From the NCBI GenBank assembly GCA_050303435.1, contig JBNLBT010000003.1:1-64000 (forward strand): 64,000 nucleotides of DNA, in the 5' to 3' direction. Shown here one piece after another: positions 45,417 through 54,686 of this stretch (its first letter is position 1; each line of letters begins with the position of its first letter). Under the pieces are notes generated by a model. It did no database searches and had not been told where the DNA came from. It was given only the letters and a program-made list of their open reading frames with translations. The position numbers were made by a program, and so were the translations under genes. This DNA is from JBNLBT01 sp050303435 (GTDB taxonomy: Bacteria; Pseudomonadota; Gammaproteobacteria; Xanthomonadales; Marinicellaceae).

Positions 45417-47162
45417 ATGGAAACAACGAATCAGGCCCTGCAAGAGTGGGTCGATGAAGTGGCGGCATTGACTCAACCCGACCGGATTCACTGGTGCACA
45501 GGCAGCGCGGAAGAAAAACAGGCGCTGGATGATTTGTTGCTGCAAAGCGGCGCCTACAAAAAGCTCAATGAAGAAACCCACCCGGGGTGTTTCCTGCATC
45601 TGTCTGATCCACAGGACGTGGCGCGGGTTGAGCACCTGACCTTTATATGCACCGAAGACCGTGACGACGCTGGCCCCAACAACCATTGGATGGCACCGGA
45701 CGAGGCGCACGCCAAAATGGACGGACTGTTCAAAAACTGCATGCAGGGTCGCACCTTGTACGTGATCCCCTATTGCATGGGTCCGATCGATTCACCGCTT
45801 TCGCGTTGCGGCGTGGAGATCACCGACAGCGCCTACGTGGTGCAGAACATGCGCCTGATGACCCGCATGGGCACACCGGCGTTGCGCCGCATTGAGCGTG
45901 AAGGCGGTTTTGTCAAAGGCCTGCATTCAACCGGCGAACTGGATCCCGAGCGCCGCTACATCATGCATTTTCCGGAAGAACTGACGATTAAAAGCTTCGG
46001 TTCCGGTTACGGCGGCAATGCGCTGCTGGGCAAGAAATGCCACGCCCTGAGAATCGCCTCGCATCAAGCCAGAAGCGAAGGCTGGCTGGCAGAACACATG
46101 CTGATACTGGGCATCGAGAATCCGCAGGGTGAAACACATTACCTGGCTGCGGCGTTTCCTTCGGCCTGCGGCAAGACCAACCTGGCGATGCTGATCCCAC
46201 CCGAAGGCTATCGCCGCGACGGCTGGAAAATCAGCACCATCGGCGATGACATATGCTGGATGCGGCCCGGCGAAGACGGGCGCCTGTGGGCGATCAATCC
46301 GGAAGCCGGATTTTTCGGTGTGGCGCCGGGCACCTCAAAGAAAACCAATCCCAACGCGCTGGCGATGCTGTATCAGGACACGATTTTCACCAACGTGGCA
46401 GAAACCGAAGACAATCAGCCGTGGTGGGAAGGTCTGGATGCGCGCGTGCCGGTGACCAATTGGAAAGGCGATGCATACGATGGACAGGGCGCTGCGGCGC
46501 ATCCGAATTCACGTTTCACCGTGTCGGCGAAACGCTGCCCGAGTTATTCAGAACACAGCGAAGCGGCCAGCGGTGTGCCCATTTCCGCCATCATCTTCGG
46601 CGGCCGGCGCGCCAACCTGGTGCCGCTGGTGTGTGAAGCCCGCGACTGGCAGCACGGTGTTCTGATGGGGGCCACTGTGGCGTCCGAAACCACCGCCGCG
46701 GCCACCGGTGCAGTCGGCGTGGTGCGCCGCGATCCGATGGCCATGAAGCCCTTTTGTGGCTACCATTTCGGCGACTACTGGGCGCACTGGTTGCGCATTG
46801 GGGCACAGACAGAACACGCCCCCGCGGTGTACACCGTGAACTGGTTTCGCAAAGATGCACAGGGTAAATTCATGTGGCCCGGGTTCGGCGAAAACATGCG
46901 CGTTCTGGAATGGATCATCCAACGCTGCAAAGGCGATGCGGGGGCCAGTGAAACGGCCATCGGACGCATGCCACAGCCGGACGACATCAACCTGCAGGGT
47001 CTGTCCACCGATGCGGCCACAATTGAAGCCTTGCTGCAAGTGGATGAGGCCGGTTGGCGCGCGGAAGTTGCCGAGGTGCGAGACTATCTGGCCGGATTCG
47101 GTCAGCGCGTACCCGACGCCTTGTACCAACAGCTGCAAGACATCGAAGAGAAGCTCAACTAG
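45417..47162 (+). CDS. pckG: Phosphoenolpyruvate carboxykinase (GTP)
   Basis: 581 residues from the ATG at 45417. GTP-type PEPCK motifs: GSGYGGNALLGKKCHAL, the active-site/P-loop FPSACGKTNLAML near 247, the metal/substrate motif around GDDICWMRPG, and the late FGENMRVLEWI. Interconverts oxaloacetate and PEP using GTP, gluconeogenic in most bacteria. With no pyruvate kinase in the gapA cluster, this and malic enzyme dominate the visible PEP/pyruvate node. Convergent with a sulfotransferase gene after 30 bases. Confidence 0.96.
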   Translation: METTNQALQEWVDEVAALTQPDRIHWCTGSAEEKQALDDLLLQSGAYKKLNEETHPGCFLHLSDPQDVARVEHLTFICTEDRDDAGPNNHWMAPDEAHAKMDGLFKNCMQGRTLYVIPYCMGPIDSPLSRCGVEITDSAYVVQNMRLMTRMGTPALRRIEREGGFVKGLHSTGELDPERRYIMHFPEELTIKSFGSGYGGNALLGKKCHALRIASHQARSEGWLAEHMLILGIENPQGETHYLAAAFPSACGKTNLAMLIPPEGYRRDGWKISTIGDDICWMRPGEDGRLWAINPEAGFFGVAPGTSKKTNPNALAMLYQDTIFTNVAETEDNQPWWEGLDARVPVTNWKGDAYDGQGAAAHPNSRFTVSAKRCPSYSEHSEAASGVPISAIIFGGRRANLVPLVCEARDWQHGVLMGATVASETTAAATGAVGVVRRDPMAMKPFCGYHFGDYWAHWLRIGAQTEHAPAVYTVNWFRKDAQGKFMWPGFGENMRVLEWIIQRCKGDAGASETAIGRMPQPDDINLQGLSTDAATIEALLQVDEAGWRAEVAEVRDYLAGFGQRVPDALYQQLQDIEEKLN

Positions 47163-47192
47163 GGCCTGGGCCCTGGCGCTGTCCAAGGTCAG

Positions 47193-49190
47193 TCAATCTG
47201 AGTATCCCAGGTATTCGAGCCACGGGGCGAGCACCTCGCGGGTGTCCGCCAGGGGCTCGCTGTAGCGGCGATGCCGCGCCAGCGATGAGGTGTACAGCGG
47301 CCGGTTGACCTGATCGAAGCTGGGGTTGTTGATGGTGCCGCGTGAAGCATCCGGGCGGTGGAATTCCAGCACCGATTCATCCCAGGGCAAACCAACAAAA
47401 TCAAACAGCGCGCGGGTTTGCCTGCGCGGATCCTCAATCAATTCTTCGTAGCGCTGCACCCGACAGTTCAAAGGCAGGGCTTCGTTGACCGCACGCCACA
47501 GCCCAAGCATGGCCGCGTAGGCCTCGGCGCTGCGCCGGATGTCGGTGAAGTGGGTCATGAACGCGTTCATTTTGAAATTCTGCGCGAAACAGCTCAGCAC
47601 CACGTCCATGGGGTGCCGCGCACAAAACACCACGCGTGCGGCCGGGAACAAAACGTGAATCAATCCGGCGTGCAAGGTGTTCATTGGAGATTTGTCGATC
47701 ACACGTTGTCCATCCGCGCGCGTCAGGTAGTGCGGCAGGGACTGATAGTAATGCGCGCGCAAGTCGTCCAGCGATGCGCGGTCCAGGGCCAACAGGTCGG
47801 TGGCGTAGCGGTCATTGCGGATGCCCGCGCGCTGCAGCACTTCGCCCAGCAGGGGGGCTTCCTCCAACACCTGGACATCAGGGCTGGTGTTCAGCAGGGT
47901 GTCGATCAGGGTGGTGCCTGAACGCGGAAAACCAAGCACAAAAATCAAATCGCCGCCGGCGGCCGGTGCCGCGGCTCTCTGCGTGGAAAAATCGCACGTC
48001 TGGAAATCTTCGGCCATGCGCCGACAAGTGTCAATGAACGGGTCGGGCGCGGGGTTCATGCGCTGCCATTGCAGTAAAGATAAGGTGTTGGCGTGCGTCC
48101 AGGCCGACCACGCCGCTTCGCAGCGCCCGGCATGGTCGTGTATTTTGCCGGTTTCATACGCCGCTTCGGCCTGCAGCGTGCGCGGCGCGGACATTTCCTG
48201 CACGCTTTGCAGAAGTTGCAAGGCGTCTTTCTCATGCCCGCTTTTGCGCAGGGTTTTGGCTTTCAGCACGGTCAATTCGGGGTCTTCCGGCCAGCGTTTC
48301 AGGGCCTCGTTCACCGTGTGCGCGGCCGCGTCGCTGCGGTTGTTGCTCCATTGCATCATGGCGACGAACACCCAGTGCGTTCGCTGGTCGGTTTCCAGCA
48401 GCCGGGCAAACAGCGCATCGGCTGCATCGTGTCGCCCGCTGAAGCTGTACACCGTGGCCAGGTTCTGCCAGCATTCAGGCGCGTCCGGTTGCAAGGCGTG
48501 GGCTTTTTCAAACCACGTCTCGGCGCGCAGGTGGCGGCGCCGCTCCAGTTCATTCGAGCCAATGCGGTTGAACAGCGCCGCATCGCCCTGAAAACGTGCC
48601 AGCGCCTGTTCGCCGACTTGACTTGCGCGCAGCAGTTGGCGCAACGCGGTCAGGCATTCGATCAGCAGGGTGAAGTCCTGCAGTTGCGCGTGTGCACCGG
48701 CGCACAATCGCTCGAGGCATTGCGCCGCTTCGGCCAGGCGATCCTGTGGCATCAATGTGTGCGCCAGGTTGCGCAGGTAAACCGGGTTGTCCGGTTGCAT
48801 CTGATGGGCCCGGCGGTGCGCGTCAATGGCCTCTTCGCTGCAATCAAGCCGCAGCAGCAGTTCACCCATGTTGTTCCAGGCGCTGGCATGTCCCGGCTGC
48901 AGCGCGGTGCACCGACGGTAGGCTTCGAGGGCCGCGGTGTCTTGTTGGTTGTTTTGCAGGGACAGACCGCGATTGTACAGAATCTCGGCGTTGCCCGGGT
49001 GCTGCTGCTGCAAGGCATCGTACAGTTTCAACGCCTCCGGCAATTGTCCGAGCTCAGCGCTGGCGATGGCCAGCATGAGTTGCAATTGCGGGTGCGTCTG
49101 GCCGCCCGCCAGGGCCGCCCGGCAGGCTTCGGCGGCGACAGAGTATTGGCCCGCTTGCATCAGGGCAACGATGCGTTGCATGTCAGTCAT
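47193..49190 (-). CDS. TPR-sulfotransferase fusion protein
   Basis: 665 residues. Residues about 1-400 are TPR-type repeats (for example NAEILYNRGLSLQNNQQDT). From about 412 a sulfotransferase domain begins: the PAPS phosphosulfate loop reads FVLGFPRSGTTLIDTLL near 418, the 3'-phosphate motif is ARHPMDVVLSC, and FDFVGLPWDESVLEFH closes it. This layout resembles tyrosylprotein-type sulfotransferases fused to a peptide-binding scaffold, so the acceptor is likely protein, peptide or glycan. No signal peptide is visible. The ATG at 49190 overlaps the upstream paralogue's stop (ATGACTGA); a 94-codon upstream extension of the frame is rejected. Confidence 0.87.
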   Translation of the reverse strand: MTDMQRIVALMQAGQYSVAAEACRAALAGGQTHPQLQLMLAIASAELGQLPEALKLYDALQQQHPGNAEILYNRGLSLQNNQQDTAALEAYRRCTALQPGHASAWNNMGELLLRLDCSEEAIDAHRRAHQMQPDNPVYLRNLAHTLMPQDRLAEAAQCLERLCAGAHAQLQDFTLLIECLTALRQLLRASQVGEQALARFQGDAALFNRIGSNELERRRHLRAETWFEKAHALQPDAPECWQNLATVYSFSGRHDAADALFARLLETDQRTHWVFVAMMQWSNNRSDAAAHTVNEALKRWPEDPELTVLKAKTLRKSGHEKDALQLLQSVQEMSAPRTLQAEAAYETGKIHDHAGRCEAAWSAWTHANTLSLLQWQRMNPAPDPFIDTCRRMAEDFQTCDFSTQRAAAPAAGGDLIFVLGFPRSGTTLIDTLLNTSPDVQVLEEAPLLGEVLQRAGIRNDRYATDLLALDRASLDDLRAHYYQSLPHYLTRADGQRVIDKSPMNTLHAGLIHVLFPAARVVFCARHPMDVVLSCFAQNFKMNAFMTHFTDIRRSAEAYAAMLGLWRAVNEALPLNCRVQRYEELIEDPRRQTRALFDFVGLPWDESVLEFHRPDASRGTINNPSFDQVNRPLYTSSLARHRRYSEPLADTREVLAPWLEYLGYSD

Positions 49191-51177
49191 TGTGGTAGGC
49201 AAAGGCCTCCAGCCAGGGCTGCAACAGCGGTTCGGCACGGGCGGTGAACTCAGGGAATTTCTGGTGGCGGTTGATGGCGCGGGTGTTGACCGCCTCACTG
49301 ACCTGTTGGTAGCTCGGCGTGTTGACCATGGGCCGCCCTTGCCGTTGGTGGTATTGCAGGTAGGCCGGATCCCATGTGAGGCCGAGGAAGTCAAACATGG
49401 CTTCGCTTTGTTGTGCCACGTCGGCAACAAAATCTTCGTAGCGAAGCACCCGACATGACAACGGCAGTGCACGCCTCTGGGTGTCCCACAAGTGCATCAA
49501 ATCATCGTACACGGCGCAGGCGGCTTCGACTGAATACACCTGCAGCATGTCTTGCATCAGGCAACTGAGACACACATCCAAGGGATTGCGCTGGGCAAAA
49601 ATGAAGCGCGCGCGCGGAAACAGGCAGTGGATGAACGCCGCGTACATGGCGTTCATCGGCATTTTGTCGACAATGCAGCTGCGCCCGTCCAGCCTCAGGT
49701 AGTCGTCCAGATCGTCCAAATATGACTGCGCCAGTGCGCTGCGTTGCGGCACGGACAGGCTGTGCAGATGCGCAAACACGTTGCCGTCGCGGCCGGCGTC
49801 TTTTTGCACCCGCTCGTGCAACGCGGTGATGGCGTGGGTTTCTTCCAGCACGGCCACGTCCGGGTGTTCGTCGAGAATGGTTTCCAGCAGGGTGGTGCCG
49901 GAGCGCGGAAAGCCGATGATGAACACCGGGTCTGCAGTGCAATCGGAACACGGCCAAGGCTGGCCACTGTCCAGATGGGTTTTGATTTGCTGTGCCAGCT
50001 CGCGGGTTTTTTCATGAAACAGCGCTTGCGCGCGGTCATGCACTTCGCCCTGATTGAGCGCGTTCGCCCGGGTGATGCACGACCAGGCGGCGTCGGCGTC
50101 GCCCGCGCTGTTGTGACAACGCGCCATTTCCAGCAGCACTTCGGTGCGCATCGTCGGCGCCAGATCGGCTTGCAGCAACGCTTCAAACTGGCTCAGGGCC
50201 GGTGCAAACTGTTTCTGCCGGCTGGCCAGGCGGGCGCTCAGTTGCTTCAGTTTGAGGTTGTCCGGACAGGCAATCAAACCCTCGGTTATATATGTTTCAC
50301 AGGCCTCCAGTTGGCCGCTGGATTCACTCAGTGAAGCGGCAAACTCATGAGAAAAGCAGTTGTGCGGGTCGCTGTGAATCAATGCATCCAGGGACGTTTG
50401 CAGATCGGATTCTGCCTCGCCCAGCATTTGTCTGGCAGTGATCAGGCTGGCCTGCAATTCAACATTGTCCGTTGCGCTGTTTTGCCTGGCCCGCTCAAGC
50501 AGGCGTATGGCCAGCCGGTGTTTTTTGTTGTCGCTTTCAATCTGTCCGGCGAGCAGCAGCACATCGGGGTCGTTCGGATACATGGCCATCGCGTCGCGAC
50601 TGCAGGCCACCGCCTTGAGTGTGTCGCGTTGTTTGTACAACGCATCCAGCACCAGCACCCAGTCTTCACTGCGCGGGCGCCTCTCCAGCACCGGACCCAT
50701 GGTTTCGACCGCGCGGCTGTATTGGCCACACTGGTGCAGGCACTGGGCCAGATTGACCCGGTAGTTCAAGGCATCCGGCGCCAACTCAATGGCGCGCTGA
50801 AAACCCTCGATGGCCTGCTCAAAGCGCCCCTGAGACTGTTCAATGATGGCGGCGTTGTTGAGCGCCGAGGCGTGCCGGGGTTGCAATGAAATGCATTTTT
50901 TATATTGCTGCAGGGCCGCGCTGGCGCGACCCTGCTGTTGATAGATCAGCGCCCGGTTGTAGGCCACTTCGGGATTTTGAGGGTGTGCCTGTTGCAGTGT
51001 TTTGAACAATTTGTGTGATTTGTCAAAATCGCCGGACGCGCCCAGGGCCACAGCCAGAATCAGCGCCACCTGTGGATTGTTCGGTTGCTGTCGATGCAAC
51101 GGCTTGCACAGCGCCACGGCTTTTTTCGGTTGATTCTGCTGAATAAAAAACAGCGCTTGTTGAACTGGGTTTTGCAT
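49183..51177 (-). CDS. TPR-sulfotransferase fusion protein (paralogue)
   Basis: 664 residues with the same layout as its neighbour: TPR repeats 1 to about 405 (NPEVAYNRALIYQQQGRAS, LNNAAIIEQSQGR), then a sulfotransferase domain from about 416 with VFIIGFPRSGTTLLETIL, KMPMNAMYAAFIHCLFP and QRNPLDVCLSC. C-termini of the two align throughout (FDFLGLTWDPAYLQYHQ versus FDFVGLPWDESVLEFHR), so they are an old tandem duplication. Transfers sulfate from PAPS to an unknown acceptor. First gene of the pair; divergent from the CRTAC1-like gene. Confidence 0.87.
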   Translation of the reverse strand: MQNPVQQALFFIQQNQPKKAVALCKPLHRQQPNNPQVALILAVALGASGDFDKSHKLFKTLQQAHPQNPEVAYNRALIYQQQGRASAALQQYKKCISLQPRHASALNNAAIIEQSQGRFEQAIEGFQRAIELAPDALNYRVNLAQCLHQCGQYSRAVETMGPVLERRPRSEDWVLVLDALYKQRDTLKAVACSRDAMAMYPNDPDVLLLAGQIESDNKKHRLAIRLLERARQNSATDNVELQASLITARQMLGEAESDLQTSLDALIHSDPHNCFSHEFAASLSESSGQLEACETYITEGLIACPDNLKLKQLSARLASRQKQFAPALSQFEALLQADLAPTMRTEVLLEMARCHNSAGDADAAWSCITRANALNQGEVHDRAQALFHEKTRELAQQIKTHLDSGQPWPCSDCTADPVFIIGFPRSGTTLLETILDEHPDVAVLEETHAITALHERVQKDAGRDGNVFAHLHSLSVPQRSALAQSYLDDLDDYLRLDGRSCIVDKMPMNAMYAAFIHCLFPRARFIFAQRNPLDVCLSCLMQDMLQVYSVEAACAVYDDLMHLWDTQRRALPLSCRVLRYEDFVADVAQQSEAMFDFLGLTWDPAYLQYHQRQGRPMVNTPSYQQVSEAVNTRAINRHQKFPEFTARAEPLLQPWLEAFAYHND

Positions 51178-51361
51178 TGTGGTCTAATAATGGATTGCGG
51201 CGCAGATTTTAACACAATATGATCCCCCGGAAACGCTCGCCGGGGCGCCCATGCAGAACGGCCGTCGGCCGTCTTCCGGCGAAATCGACGCAACCTTGGT
51301 TCAAGCAAACGGTCTATCAAAGGGTTTGAAATTCTCAATGCATGTAAAACGTGACTCTGCC

Positions 51362-52876
51362 ATGAAATTCGTGGTCATTTTTTTATTCAGCGCAACAGTT
51401 GCGCGCGGTGAATTTGTTGATGTTGTGGAGCAATCCGGCATCGATTTTGTGCATTTCAATGGCATGATCGGTGAGTTTTACTTCCATGAAATGATGGGCG
51501 GTGGCGTGGCCTTGTTTGATTACGACAACGACGGCGATCTGGATGCCTATTTCACCCAGGGACACCTGTTGGGCGATGCACCCATGAGCCGCGCCAAACA
51601 GCAGCCCAAACATCCACTGCCGCTGACCGACCGGCTGTATCGCAACGACAGTGCAGCGGGGCGCCTGCGTTTTACCGACGTGACCGATGCTGCGCAGATT
51701 AAAGCCACCGGTTATGGCATGGGCGTGGCCGCCGCGGATTTTGACAACGACGGCTGGCTGGATCTGTACGTAGCCAACCACGGGCGCAATCAATTGCTGC
51801 GCAATCTCGGCGATGGACGCTTTGAAGACGTCACAGAAGCCAGCGGCGCCGATTCGGCGGCCTGGAGCGTGGGCGCCTCATTTTTCGATTACGACAAGGA
51901 CGGCTGGCTGGATTTGTACGTGGTCAATTACGTCGAATACGACGTCGACAGCCCGGTGATCTGCAAGACTTACGACGGCACCGAGGACTACTGTTCACCG
52001 CAGGGTTTCAAGCCGCACAGCGACGCGCTGTTTCACAACAACGGCGACGGCACGTTCAGCAACGTCTCGGCCCGCTACGGCATTCTGAATGAGTATCAGC
52101 CCGGCCTGGGTGTGGTGGCGGCCGACTTTGACAACGACGGTGATCTGGATTTATTCATGACCCACCTGAACCGCCAGACCAACACCCTGTATGTCAACAA
52201 CGGCAAGGGCTGGTTTGCCGATTCCGGTGCCCGCATGGGGCTCTCGGCGAGCAGCTATAAATCCACCGGATTTGGCACCTTCTGGATTGATTTTGACAAC
52301 GACGGCACCCTGGATCTGTTCAGTGCCAATGGCGCGGTGATCAAGGAAGTGGATCAATACAAACGCGGCGACGCCTTTCCATTGAAACAGGCCAATCAAT
52401 TGTGGCGCCACAATGGCGCAGGTCAATACAGCGAAGTCAGCGCGCAACAGCACACTTCATTCAGCCGTCCGAGCGTTTCACGCGGCGCGGCCTATGGCGA
52501 TCTGGACAACGATGGCCTGCTGGATCTGGTGGTGGCCAACAACGCCGATCAGCCCATGCTGCTGCACAACCGCCGCGGCGACGCCAACAATCACTGGATC
52601 GGATTCGATGTGCGTCGCGCCGATCTCAAACGACAGGATCTGGGCGCGCGATTGGAACTGCACGTCGATGGTGCGGTCTATCACAAGCGTGTCAAGACCG
52701 ACGGCAGCTATGCCTCGGCACACGATGGCCGGGTGGTGTTCGGCCTGGGGCGGGCTCAAGCGGCCTGGCTTAAGGTGACCTGGAGCAACGGCGAAGTCAG
52801 CACCCATCGGGACCTGGCGATTGACCGCTACCACACCATCCAAAAATCATTTTCCGCGAATTCAAAGGCAGAATAA
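51362..52876 (+). CDS. CRTAC1-like secreted protein with FG-GAP/VCBS repeats and UnbV domain
   Basis: About 504 residues from the ATG at 51362, where a signal peptide (MKFVVIFLFSATVARG) begins; an upstream ATG is also in frame. Calcium-binding FG-GAP/VCBS repeats recur through the protein (LFDYDNDGDLDAYF, DFDNDGWLDLYVANH, FDYDKDGWLDLYVVN, DFDNDGDLDLFM, DLDNDGLLDLVVANN). The C-terminal ~100 residues are an ASPIC/UnbV domain (GARLELHVDGAVYHKRVK). Repeats of this type form a beta-propeller in the periplasm or outside. The next gene, a secreted TPR protein, follows by three bases. Confidence 0.88.
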   Translation: MKFVVIFLFSATVARGEFVDVVEQSGIDFVHFNGMIGEFYFHEMMGGGVALFDYDNDGDLDAYFTQGHLLGDAPMSRAKQQPKHPLPLTDRLYRNDSAAGRLRFTDVTDAAQIKATGYGMGVAAADFDNDGWLDLYVANHGRNQLLRNLGDGRFEDVTEASGADSAAWSVGASFFDYDKDGWLDLYVVNYVEYDVDSPVICKTYDGTEDYCSPQGFKPHSDALFHNNGDGTFSNVSARYGILNEYQPGLGVVAADFDNDGDLDLFMTHLNRQTNTLYVNNGKGWFADSGARMGLSASSYKSTGFGTFWIDFDNDGTLDLFSANGAVIKEVDQYKRGDAFPLKQANQLWRHNGAGQYSEVSAQQHTSFSRPSVSRGAAYGDLDNDGLLDLVVANNADQPMLLHNRRGDANNHWIGFDVRRADLKRQDLGARLELHVDGAVYHKRVKTDGSYASAHDGRVVFGLGRAQAAWLKVTWSNGEVSTHRDLAIDRYHTIQKSFSANSKAE

Positions 52877-52879
52877 CAC

Positions 52880-54490
52880 ATGCAAATTACATCCCCTGTC
52901 AAGACACGACTGTGCTTGCTGATCGGCCTGATGCTGAGCCCGATGCTGCACGCGTTGCAAGAGATTCCTGTGCCTGACCTGCAACGCTCGGAAACCATCA
53001 TCCGGGACACCCACGCTGAGTTGTATGGCACTTTTCTCAAAGCCAAAGAACAGCTCACTGGCATCGATCTGGGCACCGCCTATGGCCAGTTGGGCATGTT
53101 TTACCAGGCGCACGATTTCACCGAGTCGGCGCTGGCCAGTTACCGCAACGCCATGGAGTTGTCGCCGTTCGATGCGCGCTGGCAGTACCTGGCGGCATTT
53201 ATCCTGAGCAATCTGGGCGAGTTTGATGAAGCCCGCAGCCTGTTCGAAAAATCCCTGAAAATCAATGCGGACTATCTGCCGGCCAAAGTCCGCATCGCTG
53301 AAATACTGATCAAACAGGGCCAGTTTGACCGCGCCCGCACGGTGCTGGAGGCCGCGCAAAAACAGGCCCCTGATTTTGCCCGCACCTTGTCCAATCTGGG
53401 CACCGTGGCCATGCAACAGGGTCGCTACGCCGAAGCCGTGAAAATATTTCAGCGGGTGCTGGAAATTCAGCCGGGTGCAACCCAGGTGAATTTTCTGCTG
53501 TCGCAGGCGCACGCCGCCAACGGCGATCAGGCGGCCTCGGAGCAGTTCATGCAGCGCAAGGGCAACAGCCCGGTGGAAATGTACGATGAAGTGTTGCAGA
53601 AAATGCGTCTGCATTCAGTCAGCCCCGGGTATTATTCCGAAGCCGCGATCCACGCCTACATGAAAGGCGACATGCCGCTGGCGGAAAAATTGATCGTGCA
53701 CGCCATTCGTCTGGCGCCGGACAACGTCAACCCGTATTTCACCCTGTTGAATGTGATGATGAACCGCGGTGAATACGATCAGGGTCGCCAGATGATTCGC
53801 AGCCTGTTGGATCAGCACCCGGATGACTTCCGGCTGTATTACAGCCTGGGCGTGCTGGATGAAGTCAACGGCAACGACGCCGGTGCGGTGACTCATTATA
53901 ATAAGGTGCTGTCCTTAAACCCCAAGGACAAGCGCACCCGCCTGCTGCTGGCCAATGCGCTGATGCGCCTGGGTCAATATGGCGCCGCACTGGATCAGCT
54001 GAACACGGCGCGGAGCAACGATCCGGACAATCCCTACATCGATTACGCCACGGGCGTATTGCAAGCCACCCAGAGTCAGTGTGGGCCGGCCATGGATTCG
54101 CTGTACAGCGCCATCGACAAGCAACCGGAAAATTTTCGATATCTGGTGGCTTTTGTAAAAATTGTCGCGGTGTGTCTGCCGTCGGATGAAAAAACCGTGG
54201 CTGACGCGCTCAATGCGGCACGCAACATGTATCTCAGCAGCCCACAGCAACCTGTGGTTGAGGCGCTGGCCATGATCGAGGCCTCTTTGGGCAATCAAAG
54301 GGACGCCGTGGATTATCAGACGCAGGCGATCTTCAGTGCCTTGAGCGCCGGCGCCAATGAAACGCAAATGAACAACCTTAAAACCAACCTCAAACGCTAC
54401 GAAGCCGGTCAATTGCCCAAACGCCCGTTTTTTGCCGAGGACATCGATTTACACCCCGAACGCGTTGACGCCATGACCGCGCCGAATTGA
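52880..54490 (+). CDS. Secreted TPR protein
   Basis: 536 residues with a signal peptide (LCLLIGLMLSPMLHA). Nearly the whole mature chain is TPR-type helical repeats, such as ALASYRNAMELSPFDARWQYLAAF and AVKIFQRVLEIQPGATQVN. Three bases separate it from the CRTAC1-like gene, so the two are co-transcribed; TPR/CRTAC1 pairing recurs in marine bacteria and planctomycetes. Likely a periplasmic scaffold for the propeller protein. No catalytic domain seen. Confidence 0.85.
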   Translation: MQITSPVKTRLCLLIGLMLSPMLHALQEIPVPDLQRSETIIRDTHAELYGTFLKAKEQLTGIDLGTAYGQLGMFYQAHDFTESALASYRNAMELSPFDARWQYLAAFILSNLGEFDEARSLFEKSLKINADYLPAKVRIAEILIKQGQFDRARTVLEAAQKQAPDFARTLSNLGTVAMQQGRYAEAVKIFQRVLEIQPGATQVNFLLSQAHAANGDQAASEQFMQRKGNSPVEMYDEVLQKMRLHSVSPGYYSEAAIHAYMKGDMPLAEKLIVHAIRLAPDNVNPYFTLLNVMMNRGEYDQGRQMIRSLLDQHPDDFRLYYSLGVLDEVNGNDAGAVTHYNKVLSLNPKDKRTRLLLANALMRLGQYGAALDQLNTARSNDPDNPYIDYATGVLQATQSQCGPAMDSLYSAIDKQPENFRYLVAFVKIVAVCLPSDEKTVADALNAARNMYLSSPQQPVVEALAMIEASLGNQRDAVDYQTQAIFSALSAGANETQMNNLKTNLKRYEAGQLPKRPFFAEDIDLHPERVDAMTAPN

Positions 54491-54514
54491 TGCGCACGCG
54501 GCCTGCTGAGCATG

Positions 54515-54520
54515 TATAAT
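54515..54520 (+). promoter_or_regulatory. Possible -10 element upstream of the S9 peptidase gene
   Basis: Perfect TATAAT at 54515-54520, just after the TPR gene's stop, in a stretch otherwise lacking gene features. No clear -35 at 16-18 bases. It would give a leader of roughly 160 bases before the peptidase ATG. Confidence 0.35.
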
Positions 54521-54686
54521 GTTTTGCGGGTCGCAGAGGAAGGCCCCGCACGCACGGAATGCCTGTTTGATTGAATTCTGATCGGTTGCGCCCTGCGCAC
54601 ACCATCCATGAAGATTTCGGGTTTGAGCCCCCGGCATTGCACGCGCGCGTCCATTCCAACAAAAGCAATCATTCGGGGAGTCTGCA

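Noticed and set aside
47162..47175. AGGGCCTGGGCCCT dyad at the end of pckG as a terminator
   Set aside because: Overlaps the stop codon, has a two-base centre and is not followed by T residues on either strand.
47193..49472. Sulfotransferase starting 94 codons earlier
   Set aside because: The extension lies wholly inside the upstream paralogue in another frame; the ATG at 49190 overlaps its stop in the usual coupled way.
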